64,000 bases of DNA, taken from positions 3,100,001-3,164,000 of the forward strand of contig NC_135780.1 of assembly GCF_028453695.1 (NCBI RefSeq), written 5' to 3'. This DNA comes from Augochlora pura (Eukaryota > Arthropoda > Insecta > Hymenoptera > Halictidae). The number at the start of each line of letters is the position of its first letter. Positions within the stretch are counted from its first letter, which is position 1. The notes below the pieces were generated by a model. The model did no database searches. It was not told the origin of the DNA and saw only the letters and a list, made by a program, of their open reading frames with translations. The position numbers and the translations under genes are program-made. Of the stretch, positions 21,704-36,649 are shown piece by piece.

Positions 21704-23058
21704 TTAATAATTCCCGCTGGGAAAACGTCTTCCGCCGACGATTGTTTCACGAATTTACAATGGCCGCGGGAAGATCGGCGGATTTTAGAGGCTCGTAACC
21801 GCCGAAATAAACGGCGAGGATCGAGGAAGAACTTTCTCCGAAAGAGGTATTCGAGCACGAGCTATCCTCTCGCATCATCAAAACATTGGATACGAGCCGC
21901 TCGGCCAAGTAGAAAGCGCATCGATTTTTGATTTATGGAAGGCCCGCCGAATATTTACGAAGCCTTTTCGGAATTCCACGCGGCCGAATCGGCTACTTTT
22001 ATGAACGAATAACGAAATTCAAATGTTTACACACACGCCGCGGAAACTCCGCAGCGCACCGAATTCCCGAGCCCCGGCGAACCGTCGATATTCGACTGAT
22101 TGCGCCCCGATGATCGACCCGAGGCAACATACGAAATCACCGTGCCGTTAAACAATTTTTCCGTCGCCGAGTTATTTCAATTTCAATGAATTCGCATCGC
22201 GATGACATTTTCGAAAATTCGTGCTGCATTAAAATCATATGTATGCATAATTAAAAGAAAGAAAAAGTCTCAGAATGCAAAGGGTTAAGTTGTACGATAT
22301 CAGTTACATTTTCAATTTACTATTTTAATATTAGTTTATAAGTTAATTATTAAATTTGAGCTAATATTTAAAGTGTTAAAATTTAAAAAAAGAATTTCGC
22401 GGCAATAATTGCCATTTTGGGGTTCGTTCAGGCCTGAACAAAAAAAATCGGACAAAACGGTCCGTCGATTTGGAACGAACGAAAGTAGAAGTCTCAACGA
22501 TCGCCGACGGTTCTCGTTTGTCGGAAACGACGGACGCCGACGGGAAAGTCAACGGGAGAGCGTCTGGCGCGGCAACGCGGAGAGAGAGAAGCCGTTTCGA
22601 AATACGAGATGCGCATAATTATGCGCGCCTACTTAGATGCATCGGGAATGCAACGTAGTCCCCTGTTTTTCTGGCACGCCCCGAGCTGCCGTCCACCTTT
22701 CGATCGGCCTTTGTGATGCCACCCGAGAGTTGTTGCCTTTTATGGCGCATAACGCTGCGTCTTCCACCGTAATTCGACGCCTGGCACGCTCTACTCGGTG
22801 TCCCGTCGTCGACTACCATCAATTCTTTTTCTCTTCTTTTTTTTTCGTTTCGTCGGACCTAATGTCACTCTGTCTCCGGTCCGTGACCAATCGGAGATTG
22901 AGCCGCGGGCGTGATAGTGCATGCTGCGCGCGCCTACGTTGACTAATTATCGAATTTTCTGACGCATTCCTTTCGATTCATGCTCTTTACCATTGCTGAA
23001 ACAGTAATTGTTGTTAACTGTACTAAGCAAGTCTCCTGGTTGCTGCGGATAACATTAA

Positions 23059-23297
23059 CCCTTTGCACTCGAAGCCATTTTAATTGCAATTCTAAAATAA
23101 CTCCTTTGACATATAGTATTTCCATTTTATACGACAAAGTGTATTTTATGCGTATAAAATTGTATCCTGTAACTCGTGTAACAACAGTTATACCCTTAAT
23201 ATTTTTTGAAATTAATTTCTCATAATATAAGAATTATTTTAGAACGTGCTGTAACAATTTTAGTGATGCCGCAGAGTCATCACTAGAGTGCAAAGGG
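23059..23297. mobile_element. TTAA MITE, CCCTTTGCACTCGAAG family, copy 1
   Basis: TTAA on both sides (23055-23058 and 23298-23301). Left end CCCTTTGCACTCGAAGCC, right end inverts to CCCTTTGCACTCTAG. The interior (ACAAAGTGTATTTTATGC and GCAGAGTCATCAC) is shared with the copies at 24123, 43015 and 52640. Non-coding. Confidence 0.85.
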
Positions 23298-24122
23298 TTA
23301 ATAATTTAATAATAAATTATTTTTAAATTCGTGATAGCAGTTATTATACTTTAATTGAGTTTAATTTATTGTAGTTTATTCGATTTTAAATGATCGTATT
23401 TTACTTGATTCTAATTCATTATTTTATTTTATATAAATTATTTTATTTTATTATTATATTCTCGTCTTATTATGTCTTCTTGTCTCATTTTCTCTTCTTG
23501 TCTTATCGTATATATTTAATTTTATTGTACGGTATATGACTTCGATAGGTTTTATTAATTACAAATAAATCTCGCTTTCGCACAGCAATCTGATCGTTTC
23601 TTCTCGGCGCGGCGTTAATCAGAAATTCGGCAGGCGGCTGCAGTAACGACCAGGAAATTTCTAATTCGAATAGAGGACAACGACTATCGATGTTAATGAT
23701 GGCTACGTGTCCCGTGGCTGTCCCACATTAAATTTTCGGGCCAGCCGAGGAACCACCGCCGGTGGTGGCGGCGGCACGGCACCGGTGGACGATGACCCCG
23801 CCCATGGTCAAGGTGAAAATCACGTCGCGGTGTGCGTCGATCATACGAAACGGCTCTTCCGGCACGTGACCGGAATCGAGTTTGATCTGATCTCTGATCT
23901 ACGATCCATCATCTAACCGGGTCACAATTCTCTACTCGTAGAAATCGATTCTTGCATCTTCGGAACTTCTCTGTCCATTGCTCGTTGGAATATTTTCTGT
24001 CAGCTGAATTATCACCGGAACGCGGATTTAATGCATTTATGACAAAACATAGTTAATCGAATGCAAAATAAAAAAATATTTAACTAATTTAAAACGTTAC
24101 TGCATCGCCGTCAATTGATTAA

Positions 24123-24371
24123 CCCTTTGCACTCGAAGCCATTCTATCTGTAAATCTAAAATAATTCTTCTAGCTTACAGTAATTCTATTTTACGTGACA
24201 AAGTGTATTTAATATATATGAAATTGATTCTTGTGACTCGTGCCAACAGTTTCACAGTGAACAATTTTTTAAATCTAAACTTTGTTAGTATAGAAATTAT
24301 TTCGGAACGAAATTATATCGGTGATAGAATAATTTTAGTGGTGTCTTAGAGTCATCACACGAGTGCAAAGG
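24123..24371. mobile_element. TTAA MITE, CCCTTTGCACTCGAAG family, copy 2
   Basis: Left TTAA at 24119-24122 and the same left end as copy 1. The right end GAGTGCAAAGG has lost the terminal G and the TTAA. About 249 bp; older than the other copies. Confidence 0.8.
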
Positions 24372-24379
24372 AATAAAAA

Positions 24380-25236
24380 TTATTCCGCGATTGCTGCAAG
24401 AAAAATGATCTTACTCCTTTCGGCAGCTTGTTATTTCCCCGACACCCGTTGGATAATCCCGTCGCATCTCCCAAACGAAGAAATCATTTGATAGCCGCAC
24501 GCGGCGCGGCTTTCGACGCGTCGCCAACGCGCGGAATAAAAAATCACGTCGTCTCGTCCGCTCGCGCAGGTTTAATTACATTAATTCAAGCGGAGCGTAA
24601 ATCGTCGTATACTCATCATCCTCGGCGAAGAAGAAAGGTGGTTTGCCTTGTGTAACAGCGACCCACGTGTCCGACGAACTAAGCAACCGACGCCGTTGCG
24701 TCCTCGTCCGAGAAAAACTGTGAATAAAAAAAAAAGTAACCACCGAACGATCGTCGTCTTGTCCAGCTTATTGTTCGATTTCGAAGTCGATCGTGCCGGA
24801 TCGATGCCGATCGACAAATGTCGCCTCACTTTCATTCAACTAGCGCGCGAGAAAAAAGCCGGCTCGCCTTGTCCGACGGGGCTCATTCATCGTAAAGAAA
24901 ACGCTAAAAACCGAAAATTACCGGCTGCCGTGTAATTGTGTAATTGCTTGCCGCCCCCTCCCCCGCGTCGGCTCGGAAACCGTGGTCCTCGGTGACCCGA
25001 TTTCGATTCTTGATCTCGGGGAACCTTGCCGCTTTGGTATTTATCCTTTCATCGGTGTCCCCGGCCGGAGAATTTCGTGTTTTGAAGTTAAGCGGCGGGA
25101 TATTTTAGTTGCACGGTAATTTGGAGCAATTATTGCCAGCAGAATGCATCGCGTTGCGTTTACTATAACCAAATTATGCAATTTCATAGATTTTTATATG
25201 AATTGACGGTGTATACGTTTATTATGATTATTATGC

Positions 25237-25267
<31 letters not shown>

Positions 25268-27610
25268 GTTTACTATGTTTATTATTATCATTATCTTTAC
25301 TATATTTATTATTATCATTATCGTTACTATATATATTATTATCATTATGTTTACTATATTTATTAATATCATTATGTATATTATATTTATTACTATAATA
25401 TCGTTATGTTTATTATGTTTATTATGTCTATTATTATAATAGTATTACGTTTATTACGTATACTATTATCATGATAATTATATTTTATTATATTATATTA
25501 ATCTATTTATTATATTTGTTTCCAACACATAAAATTCAGGGACAACGACGAATCTATATACAAAACTTTCCCTTTTCTATAAATTTTTAACGCGGGTACA
25601 CGAAAATTAGGCCAGGCTCGGTAACTGGGACAACTACCGTATTTACCAGCTCGACGTTCTGTTAGTAGTGAGATTGTTTCATTGAGAAATTGAGAACTCG
25701 GTGTAAATGTTAATTGGTGAGAGTCGCGTGAAAGAACGTTTCGAGAGAATGTAGCTTCGTACACGAGAAGAAGATGATAGTTGAATGCGAATGAATTATT
25801 GATCGTGGTAATTGCAAATGTATGTCAAGTGTGCGGAAAAATTTTATTTTCCATTTAAACACTTGCAGATTAAATATTTACAGTCTTATCGTTGTTTCAA
25901 TGAAATTATTACGTGGCTACTTTCGAACAAGAAAATCTGAATTGCAATGCGAACACGACCAGAAACAGCGCTACTCGGGTGCAGTCAGGTGCACCGGCCG
26001 CAACCGGCACACCTACCCCGCCGTCACGGGATCGATGGATCGACCGACAATCGATCGGCGAAACGGAAGCAGAGGCTCGCCAGTTGGGTCGCGCGCGCGA
26101 CCGACGGGATCGTTTCTCCGTTCAGAAAAGGCATCGAAAGAGAAATTCTGCTTATGCGTACTTACACGCGCGCGGTCGCCACGGAGCTGTCCTATGCCGA
26201 GAAAGAAGGTGGTTCACCTTGCAGAAACAGCCTTCCGTTATTCCTCGTAATAGACGCCACGGCCAGGCCGATATCGATTCGCCGTCGTCGCCGAGAAAAT
26301 CCGAGACGGCGGCGGCGGGCGAGCGACCGCGCTTCGGGGCTTTCCTCGAATTCGGCAACGCGCGCGTCACATTTCCAATTAGCCCGATCATTTCTCGATC
26401 GTGACGAACGAATTATCGCCCGGCGCCGCGAACACGTTTATTCCTCGTATTTTTTTCGTCAGCTTCTAATTCGGTGAAAGCCAGATAAGGGAAACAGAGG
26501 AGACATCGATTACCCCTTTCACGACGTTTATCGCGGCCGTCTGGAAAATTTATGAAGCTCCCGGGACCGAATTAACATTGCCATGGTTCCGACGTTTCCT
26601 TCAAAAGTGACGCGTGAAACGGCTTTCTAGCGTGCCGGACGACGTATCGAAAAACACCACCGGGCTGCTGCTGATCTTTTTTTCTTTTCTCTCCTCTCTT
26701 TCAGTCGCTGGAATTTCGGACTCCTCGGTTTTAAAATTCAAGATATTACTTTATATTCCACCATTTTAAAGCTTCCAATTTAAAAATTTATCAAAAATAT
26801 CATTTTAATCTTTAAAATTAAAAAAAATTAATTTATAGTAATAGTTTAACCGCTGATGCTGGCACGAAATCGACCACTAATTATTACAAATTTCTAATTT
26901 AAATTTTCATTCAAATTATTAATTTTAATTCTTAATTTAAATATAATAAACTCTCTAAGCATCATTATCTATCAAACAAATATTTAAAGAAATTCAACGA
27001 TTAATTTGAAATGCATAATTAAAATTTTTGTTTTACCGTTCGCAGGACGTCGCGGGGGTGTCTCTCGGCCGCAGGGGGACTCGTACAAGCGTCGGACATT
27101 TGCGCTGGCGCGTGCTATAGCGGACCGTTGCGCAAGAATCTCAACGAACCCGCGCGCGGTTCTTGTTATTCTACGGTCTGCGACGCGTGAACGTTTGTTC
27201 GACGTTTGCAATTAAAAGGTCAGCGAAATAGTTTTAACGAAAGCTGCGGGCACAGGAAACGAATTCATTTTCTCGGATCGAAGGCGAACTGGAAATGTCA
27301 ATTACGTTTTTACGCCGCGCCGGAGTCCACCTCCCCTCCATATTTTCTGGATGAAATTCAATCCTCGAATCGCGTTGCGGTTTCCGCCGCTAAATTTCCT
27401 CCGTCTCCTGCCTTTTCAATTAGTCTCTCAATTTATTTTCCCGCAGCTGCCTCGCGATATTTCCTCTGCTTTCGAATATTTTAGCGCCGCGTGTTTTCCC
27501 AGAGAGGATGAAATATTTTTAAGTGTCGCGGGATAATACAAAATTTAATCGATCAATCTCCCTTTTTCTCTGTTATATTCTATTCTTAATGCTACAATTT
27601 TTCCGAGAGT
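24380..27610. other. Intergenic, no gene seen
   Basis: GC-rich patches at 24430-25080 and 25950-26500 with chance frames; an ATT-repeat block at 25205-25500. Nothing recognisable as a protein. Confidence 0.55.
25205..25500. repeat. (ATT)n-derived repeat
   Basis: (TTA)n core, then degenerate TTATTATCATTATGTTTACT-type units of about 30 bp. Confidence 0.85.
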
Positions 27611-27617
27611 TATTTAA

Positions 27618-27876
27618 CCCTTTGACTACTGTTGGCGCCAATAGGCGTCAAGATCAAATTTCGCCACCGTTTATTATTATATTTGATTAATCATATATTG
27701 TATAATATTGATGTTATATAATATAAAAAAAGCTTAAAATTATTATCCACTTCAAATAACATTGGTTTAATATATAATAATAAAATTCAATATTTTGAGT
27801 ATTTTAATACATTTCCTCAGAACTGCATGTCTAACGAAAAACTACGGCCGTGACAAAGACTGCCGTAGCCAAAGGG
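27618..27876. mobile_element. TTAA MITE, CCCTTTGACTAC family, copy 2
   Basis: TTAA at 27614-27617 and 27877-27880. Same ends and interior as 21405-21703, but one subterminal GGCGCC block is missing; 259 bp. Confidence 0.8.
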
Positions 27877-27879
27877 TTA

Positions 27880-30800
27880 AACGCGTCGAAGCGTTGGAGA
27901 ACGATAGAAAGATGGTATAGACAAACCCTTTCGATCCCTTGAACAGCTTTCGAACGATTCTGAAACTTCTGTCTCCCCGATTGCAACAAACTTGCGCGTG
28001 AATTTAATCCGGCACTGTTTATTTCGCAAATATAGGGGAATAATAATCCGGTGTATAAATTGCGAAAAGATCTCGGCAATAAATCAGAACCGTGTAACTC
28101 CCAGCAGGATATAATATCTTCTTTTTTCTTTTTCTTTTTTCGCAACGACCACGGTTGTGTTGTATAGAGAAGGAGGTCCCGGAATGAAGAGATCTGATTT
28201 CAATGTTTCTGAATTACAAATCGAGAGAGGAACACTGGTCCGCTGTCAAAATATCTGAAGACATAATTGCGGCGCCGGACATGAAATATTAATCGCCGGG
28301 CAGATCGAACAGAGATTATTTTCCAGACAATGTCCCCGGTACGCCCACGCTTCGCTCGCGCCTCGCCATGTTTATTTATCAGGTGGCCAGAAAATTTCGG
28401 TTTAGAAAGGTGCTCGTCGGATTCGGGTCGCGAGACTTTCTTCGGGACTTGTTGAACACTGACTTGCATATCGCGCGTGTTATTCAAATCGTTGTTTCAC
28501 CGTTTTAACTAGTTCAAAGTGCCATTTGATCTATGGAACTATGGAACTGTGAATCTATGGAACTATGTAACCATGAATCTATGGAACTATGGTTACCAGA
28601 AGGTTGTCATAATTAATTGTGACGTTATAATAGTAATAGTAGTAGCATGCAGTAATAGTTATAGTATAATAAAAGTTGTCATACTTACGCAAAAGAAAAA
28701 CTGTTTTCATTAATATTAAGGTAGAGTTGTTGCGTAAACATTTATTTCTCTTCTTAACGATTTTAATAAGTTAAAAATAATGTAATAATTTTTTTAAATT
28801 GTCGAAGATTGTCTACTTTTTATATTGAATAGAAAGTAGATCTAATGTAATTTTATGTTGCCCAAAAATGGCACTTTTGGAACTTCGTTACCATTTAGCT
28901 GTCGCAGTCATCGTTACCGATATTTCGGACATTTAAGCTTCTTAGTGAGAATCGAGTATTCTATATATCTCATTTGTATTACCATATATTTTGCGATTTC
29001 TTCTTCTATTACAGACTCCATAACAGATTATATAAAATTAATAAAACTCGGAAATAAAAGTTCTTTTACAGCAGAAGAGATTAATAAAATATTAACGAGC
29101 ATAACAGAAGCTCTAAAACGTGATAAAACTGTTAATACTACTACTACCAATAATATCGTAACACTATTAAATGATTATTCCAGTTATACGTCAAAACTGA
29201 TCTCTTCGAACAGCAATTGATTCGATATTTATTTAAAACGTTTAACACGAGACCCCGTACGATGTTTAGTACACATTGACACCCCCTGTCTGCGTCAATA
29301 CCTTCGTTCAATCTCTATTCATATTTCTGCACAATGATTTACAGTTCAATGATCAATCATCGTCAATTTCGATTGCACAAACCTTCGTCGGGCACGGTCT
29401 TCGATAATCTTTTTTTTCTTTCATGGAAATGATTCAACGTCTCGAAGGGAAAAAAATTGTAAATAAGTGGCAGGTGGCTGACATGCTTTAATTAGAAGCT
29501 GCCAATCGATTCGAGCTAATCTTATGACTAAGCACGCGGCACAGCGCGAAGAGATTGGCCCATTCACCGTGGCGATCCGTGCAGGTCAGCTCGTAAAACG
29601 ACAGCGAGAAGTCGGCGGCGGCGGCGGCGGCGATCATGGCGAATCAATTCGAATGGGACTCGCGTCGGCAAATATTGTCGGCAAACAGGAACAGATCGTG
29701 CCGGGACTCGTAAAACCAGATGGTTTTCAGGCAACGGAGCCCGTGACTTTACAGTTTATAGGCGCTTTTCCTTCGGCAGCAAGTGTCGCGCGACGCATAA
29801 CGATCGTCCACGCACGTATGCGTCGAATGACAAATCTTCCCGTCAACAACACGCCGAATAAACTGGTTCATAGAACTCTTTCGCTGACCCGGAAGACAAT
29901 GCCGCGGTTATGGAGACCGCCGGCATAAATCGCGGTACGTTAGAATCACGATGCATCTTTCATAAGACGTGGTGCGATGATCGAAGACATACAGTAGCGG
30001 TGAAAAATTTAAGACGACGAATTTAATTTCAATTATACACGTGTAATGTAAGTACTATCTTTCCAATCAGTTTTTTATTTTGGGATAACGAAGACAAATG
30101 CTTGACCTTCTAATTCTCGAAGGCTCGTGTGTTAAATGTAAACATTATTGAGTCAACAATATTGACAATATTTCTGTAATATTTACTGTAATATTACAGT
30201 AGAGAAATGTGAAAAATTAATAGATTCAATGCCAAAAAGATGTGCTGAGGTATATTAAAAATAATGGATTTTGGACGAAATACTAAATATTTGTATTGAA
30301 AACCATTCTTTTTCTATTTATTTTCTCCTATTATTTTGTAGTCTTAAACTTTTGTCAATGGAAATGTAACATAGATTTACTTTTTTGTTATATATTCTAA
30401 CTAATAAGTTCAAAACCGAACATAAATGTTTTTGTAACTGTTTAAATAAATGAGTATACGATTATAATTAAAGATAGAACATGATAGCTTATGTTATTTA
30501 TAAAATATTAATAATTCCTTTCTTTCTTCCTTCTCGTCTTAAATTTTTGTTCGCTACCGTAGATTTCAGAATTTCTTAAATAATTACTGGGAGGCGATGA
30601 CAATTTTGTCGTAATCCTACAAAGAATATATCCACCCTTTACACTAGAAATCGTTGCATTATTTTTTAAAGTAATCACTGCGTTATTAAATCGGTTCATA
30701 TTTACGAGATTGTTAAATTCTTAATTATTTAATATTTAACACAAAGTCGAAGTAATATACGTGCATGTATTGGAAAAAATATCTTAATTTTGAACTTAAC

Positions 30801-33800
30801 ATAACTTCCAGTGCAAAGGGTTGACTGCCTCTGAAATTCGATTGAAAATCGTTTCAAAGAGTTACTATAATCTGTAGAATGTGTTTCACTTTTCTTTTCG
30901 AGATAAAGATCGAACTCGAAGTACATGGTAGCAATGAGAATTTATTCACAAGCGTGCGTGCTTCGGATTCGTTTATTCCCGGGCAGGGAAAATTGAATCC
31001 TCCTGAAATTGAAATAAAATCTAGGCACATCGGAGTCAATATTTGAACGCTCACCTGCATCTCGGAGTCCGGATAAAACGGAAGACGTACCGAGAACAGA
31101 TGCGACACTCCCACGCTTATCCATTTTGTAAAAATTACGCGAATGTACATGCGAAATAGAGTAAAACGCTGTTAAGGAAACATTTTCGTAATATTTCTCG
31201 ATTTTTCTTAATGGTATGTTATTTAAATGAAAAATTAACAGATGATAATTATATAAGAGATCTCCTCAAGAAATGGCTTCATAAGAAATAACTGTCCACA
31301 ACCTTTAATTCCGTTTTCCACTATTTACGATGCTATTCCACGGATGCTAGTTTTCGTTAATTAATTCCAATGCTCTCAATACCTTCTAGCATTGTACAGT
31401 CTAATCGGACTAATTCACCGCAACAGGTAAATAATTGATAATACGATGAAACTCGGAAAAGATAAATTCCTGCAGAATTTTCTTGTTTATAAATCAGTAA
31501 AAAGAATGATAAATCAGCATGCATGATCGCCGTAAAATAACTGTGCTTGGTACATAAATAAATGAACATTTGCAGCAGTTGTAAAATTGATCTTCGAACG
31601 TTTCTTACCATTTTCTGGTCACGTAATTGCTGCCGTAGAGCGTCGCAGGGAAACGAGCCGGCTCTAAATCGTGCGAAACGAAATTTCGAGCTCGCCGGCA
31701 CCTCGCTACACCTTTCTAAAACAGTCTGTATCCGCAGAGGACCCTCGGCGCTCGATCGAATAACCGTGGAAAGCGTGCCAAAAGCGTCGCCGCCGCCGCC
31801 GCCGCCCACGATAAATATTCATGAGACCGGGAGAGCCCGCGGATATTGGTTTTCCACGCTTTCGCGAGGAAAAACCTTCGCGGATGTCGCGTGGAAATCC
31901 GGGTGAAACTTAATGGCGTCCCCCGGAACGTATCATCGTCCGAAACGTTACGATAATTGGAGCGGTTTCTCCAGAAAGAGAAAACAAAGCGGCGCGCGAG
32001 ACGAGACGCGGAATCGGCGCGTCCGACGATCGGCTCGCAGCGAATCGTTTGCCACCGACAATGATCGCTAGACAGACGGTAATCGCTAAAACGACAATAA
32101 TCACTAGACCGACAATTTTCTGCATTTAAGGCAAAGGTGAAATTTTTGTGTAGAATATATTTTTACCTGCGCATCTTTCTCAAATTATTAAAGCGCAGAA
32201 GACACCAATTTCACTTCAGCCATATCTTCTTAAATTTTCCAATTAATTAGACATATTCACCCTACTCGGATACGACAGAAATAATTAACATTGTTCGTGT
32301 AAACTGTGCTGAAGGTTCTGAATGACAATTATTTATTCTTTTCGGTCGTCTGTCGTTATTTATTTAGTTATTCATTTCTGTATAGACGGGAGTGTAAAAA
32401 GAAATGTAAAAATAGTAAAAATAGTAACAATGATAACCGATGGCAATAATAAGATGACGATTGCAATGATAATATAAATTTGCCGAGGATAATGTTCCCA
32501 TCACCGAAATATCGTGAAAATGAAATAGCTTCCTTCGGATAGGTAATTATTTATTATTTCAATAAATGTTTGTTCCCCACTGAAAGATCGGCGAATCATT
32601 TTCTCGACAATTACATGGTACTAATAAATCAATATAATCGATTTGAGTGATCAGAGTATAGTAAAATGACTAACCCAGCTGTCAAAGTACCGTGATCTCG
32701 GTCCCACGAAATTTGAAAGGTCGAAGACAGCTATGACTAGACAAACTTTCGCGGTACATATAAGAATGGGCGCGTCAGAGGCGCGATCTATTATCCTCGG
32801 TCGGGTGAGACAATGGTGATCTTGGTTTGGGGACAGTTGCGCAACAGTGCGAGGCATCTCGGGCGCCAGGCATCGAACGTCGCGCCGCGTCGCAACGCAA
32901 CGCCGCCGGGTGCCGGCGTCGTTTTCGAGAAATTCACGATTTTGTAACGCCGGCGACCTTGTTCTTGTCACTTTCACTTGGCTCCTCCGTCGTGGACCGA
33001 TCCGGCCACTTCGAAAGAATCGTTGCGGAGCCACGCGCGCCCGTGCACAGACGCACAGACGCACATACACAGGCCGTTTCTGGTTCACGGGGAGTGGCGA
33101 ACGCGTTCGAGCGGTTCGTGCACCAGGGAGGACGACCTTGCCCCTGAAAAACGGCCCCTGCCCGACGCGAAATTCGCATCGAGCCGTCCTCGCGAACCTA
33201 AACCATTCCTTTCGCGGCCTGCGAAACATCCTCGCCGCGATTGTCCCGCTTTTCCACTGCCGTTTAACGTCGCAGAAGCGAAATCCGCCTTTTTACTATT
33301 TTCTGGACGATGCAGGACAGACGTAGCCAGTCTTTGAGTAAAGAGAACATTGTTGAACATTTGTTTATAAAATTAAAATTTCTGCGAAAGTTGTGTATTA
33401 AGGTGGTTTATCGGTGTAGTGGTAATTACATTTATTCAATTATGATAGTACCTTTTTTTAGTTTATCTTAAAACTAACCCGAAGCTTCTACATTTCTCAA
33501 CCAAAGTTTGCCACTCTAAAATAAAATGATAAAAAACATAGAATTAAATATAATTACCTGAAAGTGTTTCACGTCGGTTTGCTTTAACTCTTAGTTTACT
33601 TAGTTTGTAATTTTCTATAAATATATTTTTCGTATCGCATGTCTAGATTTTCTATATACATATATATTTTGTATTAATTATATGCCGGGCGATCAAATCC
33701 TCAAATAAATTGAACGAAGTTCGATTAAATAGAATTAAATACAGTGAAATAAAAGAGAATTAAATAAAGTAAAATGTAATAAAATAAAACATAATTAAAT

Positions 33801-34670
33801 TGAAATGGATCTTATTATAATGTGTAAAAAAAATGGCGCCTCCTTGGAGACAAATTAATTCTTTGTGGGCTAATTATAACCTTCGCCTAAAGAAAAGGTA
33901 CCTCGCCTTAAACTAGCACTGATCTGCAAAAAGGCCATCTTTTAACGCAAAAAGAACGATGGATTCAGCCAGCAACGGCGAGTCTCATGAACCCACAAGA
34001 AGATCCAGTGCATCCAACCGACATCAGAGCTCGACCGGAGCTTGGACGGTGAATTTTCGGCCGGTCTCGCAATTTAATTGCTAATTTATTGCGGCCGTTT
34101 GTCTTTGTTCAGGGAACGATGCGCGGTTCCCCGCTTAATATTCCAACAGGATCATCCTCCGGAGAGGTCGGCGAAGTGTTTTCATGTTGCACGGCACCCC
34201 GGGGCCGGCCACGGTTAACTTTCGCTGTCAAACGTCACGTAATCCGGGGCCGCCGTTGGATTATCCGACGGCGGATCCGCGCAGAACATGAGAATGACCC
34301 CGCATAATGGGTTTTGCAATGTGTTCCGTTACACAGTGCCTCCCTTGCCCATCGCCGCGCTATGCGAGAAATCATCGTAATCCTCTTCGACGGCCTCTCG
34401 CAGCCATCGAAACCGATATGGAACTCTCAGCGCCACGTCAACGGAGATCTAAAAGCGACTTACAAAACTTGCCTCGTCAGAGTTATGAGATAGAATTAAT
34501 TTAAATTTTTCACAATTTTTATAACAGCCTGGGCTCGAAGACAAAATTATATGTATTCGAGGATTTTTAATGGAAGCAGTTTTTCGCGTCAACAATTATG
34601 AAATAAGAAGCGCGAAGCTAGTTGTTTGACCGACGATGGTAGGTTTAGTGTTAAGAACCAGTTTAACCCT
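27880..34670. other. Intergenic, no gene seen
   Basis: Includes GGC/CCG trinucleotide runs at 29608-29625 and 31788-31806 and a GC-rich patch at 32800-33330. It also has a short array of TATGGAACTATGGAAC at 28529-28592. No conserved protein recognised. Confidence 0.55.
30635..30820. mobile_element. Degraded MITE related to the CCCTTTGCACTCGAAG family
   Basis: Left end CCCTTTACACTAGAAATC, right end inverts to CCCTTTGCACTGGAAG. Flanks are no longer TTAA (TCCA and TTGA). 186 bp. Confidence 0.5.
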
Positions 34671-34676
34671 TTCGCT

Positions 34677-34944
34677 CCGAAGGGCGTATATACACGTTCA
34701 TACCATATATATACTTTTATTTCATACCTTAAGTTCACTATAATATTTAAAAGAATATATATATAATAATATTTAAAAGAAAATAAATTATGATTATAAG
34801 CTTTTATATTTTAGAAAGTAAAATGATATTAATTTAATACAATAAATAACATTGTAAAATTTCGAGAACAAGAAACGACTTCCACTTCGTAGCATTCCGC
34901 ACCTCGGTGTTAATTACTCAGTAATACGCTCCGTAGCGAAAGGG
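34677..34944. mobile_element. TTAA MITE, CCCTTTCGCT family
   Basis: TTAA at 34673-34676 and 34945-34948. Left end CCCTTTCGCTCCGAAGG, right end inverts to CCCTTTCGCTACGGAGC. 268 bp with an AT-rich interior. Confidence 0.78.
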
Positions 34945-36649
34945 TTAAGATCTCCTAAAGCATGTCCCAAACTTCGCAAGATCAAAATTAGTTCGAAGGG
35001 TGTTTTAAACTTTTGAAATGCTATTCAAATGATATACGGGCGGTTGAGCGTTGATATTTGAATACGGTATGCGCATAAAATGTGCATGCTGAATGTAACA
35101 GCCTGTTGAGTAATACGTAAATCAAGCACGGATAATCAAGTGTCGCGAGTTTTTCCGCAGCATGCGAACGAAACGGGCAAATCGAGCGTAAAAATTTGTC
35201 AATGGACGCGAGCGATAAAGTCCGCCGTTCGGATAGTGGTAATGAAAAACGGTGGGAGGCATGCCGATCAAAGTGAACCGATTGGTATTTCCAGTGCCCC
35301 TGGTATTTAAGCCCCTACGATCGAAAGCAAGCGCTCGGAGTTATAAAGATAAGTATTCAGCGGATAACTATGTGTATGTATGTACAAAGTGATCCTTAAT
35401 TAGTTGCAAGCATCGCCGATGATAGTCGGACAACGCGAAGCGTGTAGGGATGTTATGTAAACGCGGCTTAGAATCGCGGCGAATTGAAGAAAGTGGTCGG
35501 AACGGCTCGCTACGCGCTATTTCATAAGTGTGCGCGGCAATTTCGCCATTTTATAGCGCCGTATGCCGGTAACGGCGTGTACAACCCGCGAAATACAATG
35601 GTGGTATAATCGAAAACGTATTCGACGCATTAATTGCCGAATATTAGTTGCAATCATTTCTACAACAACGAAGATATTTAATCGAAGAAATCGAAACTAG
35701 AAAGTAAAAATTTATTATAAAAATTATCATCAGAAATATTAGTTTAATTCTTTCCTATTCGAAAAACACTATAATATAATCACTATAAAACACTATAATA
35801 TAATACACATCTCGTCCAATAGATTGCAATAAAAATTAATTTCCAAACCTAGTTAAATAAAATTAGTATCATCCATATGTCACGAAAGGGTCTAGACATT
35901 AGATTTTCATCTTTATTTTAATGTATGGAGCAAAATTAAGAATTGAACAAAAGAAAGAATTAAACGAACGTTGTTAAATCAACCTGAACTACGAACTAAA
36001 TATCTGGATCACGAGCCGAGTCAATTGTGAAATTATTTTCCCGACCTGCTCGGTCCGCGAACTGCTCCCGCAGCTCCTCGAATAAAAAATGACACCGTTC
36101 GGATTCGCTCGACTCGGCGCTGAAATATCTCCGAGGGTTCCGTTCCAGATTATTCGCGTTCGTACGAACGCCGGTTTTACAACGGCGCGAAACATTTTCG
36201 CGCGCCGTCCTTCGGCTCGGTTTCGACCACGCAAAAAGCCCGATCAGGATCGGCAGAATTGACGACCCGGTCAGGAACGCCGCGCGCGAAACCAGTTTGT
36301 TTTGCAGTGAAAGCGTCGCCGGCGCGGACCGTCGGGACCGTCGCGTCGCGTCGCATAATTAATCTGCCGTAATTATCTGCGCGCGATAATTTTTTGACCC
36401 TGCCCGCCGTCCCGTGCAGCTGCTCCCTTCTTCTTTTCGGCATTATCGAGCCGGTACCTCGTGCGCGTGGTGAAAGCGACGATAAATCCGGTAACGAGAT
36501 CATTTCTTCGACATTCCTCGCATAGTACTCGTTGTTGGCCTAAAACGTCATCATGGTAAATCGATACGGTTGCCATATTGCCATTAGCAGCTGCACCGAT
36601 TCATTATCGTATAATTATTGCGCACGATCAATTTCACACGCAGTACTAA

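Noticed and set aside
29524..29928. 134-codon frame with a Gly run
   Set aside because: Built on a GGC repeat; no domain; not supported as a gene.
32847..33326. 159-codon plus-strand frame in a GC-rich patch
   Set aside because: Overlapping open frames on both strands, Arg-rich, no motif; consistent with base composition.
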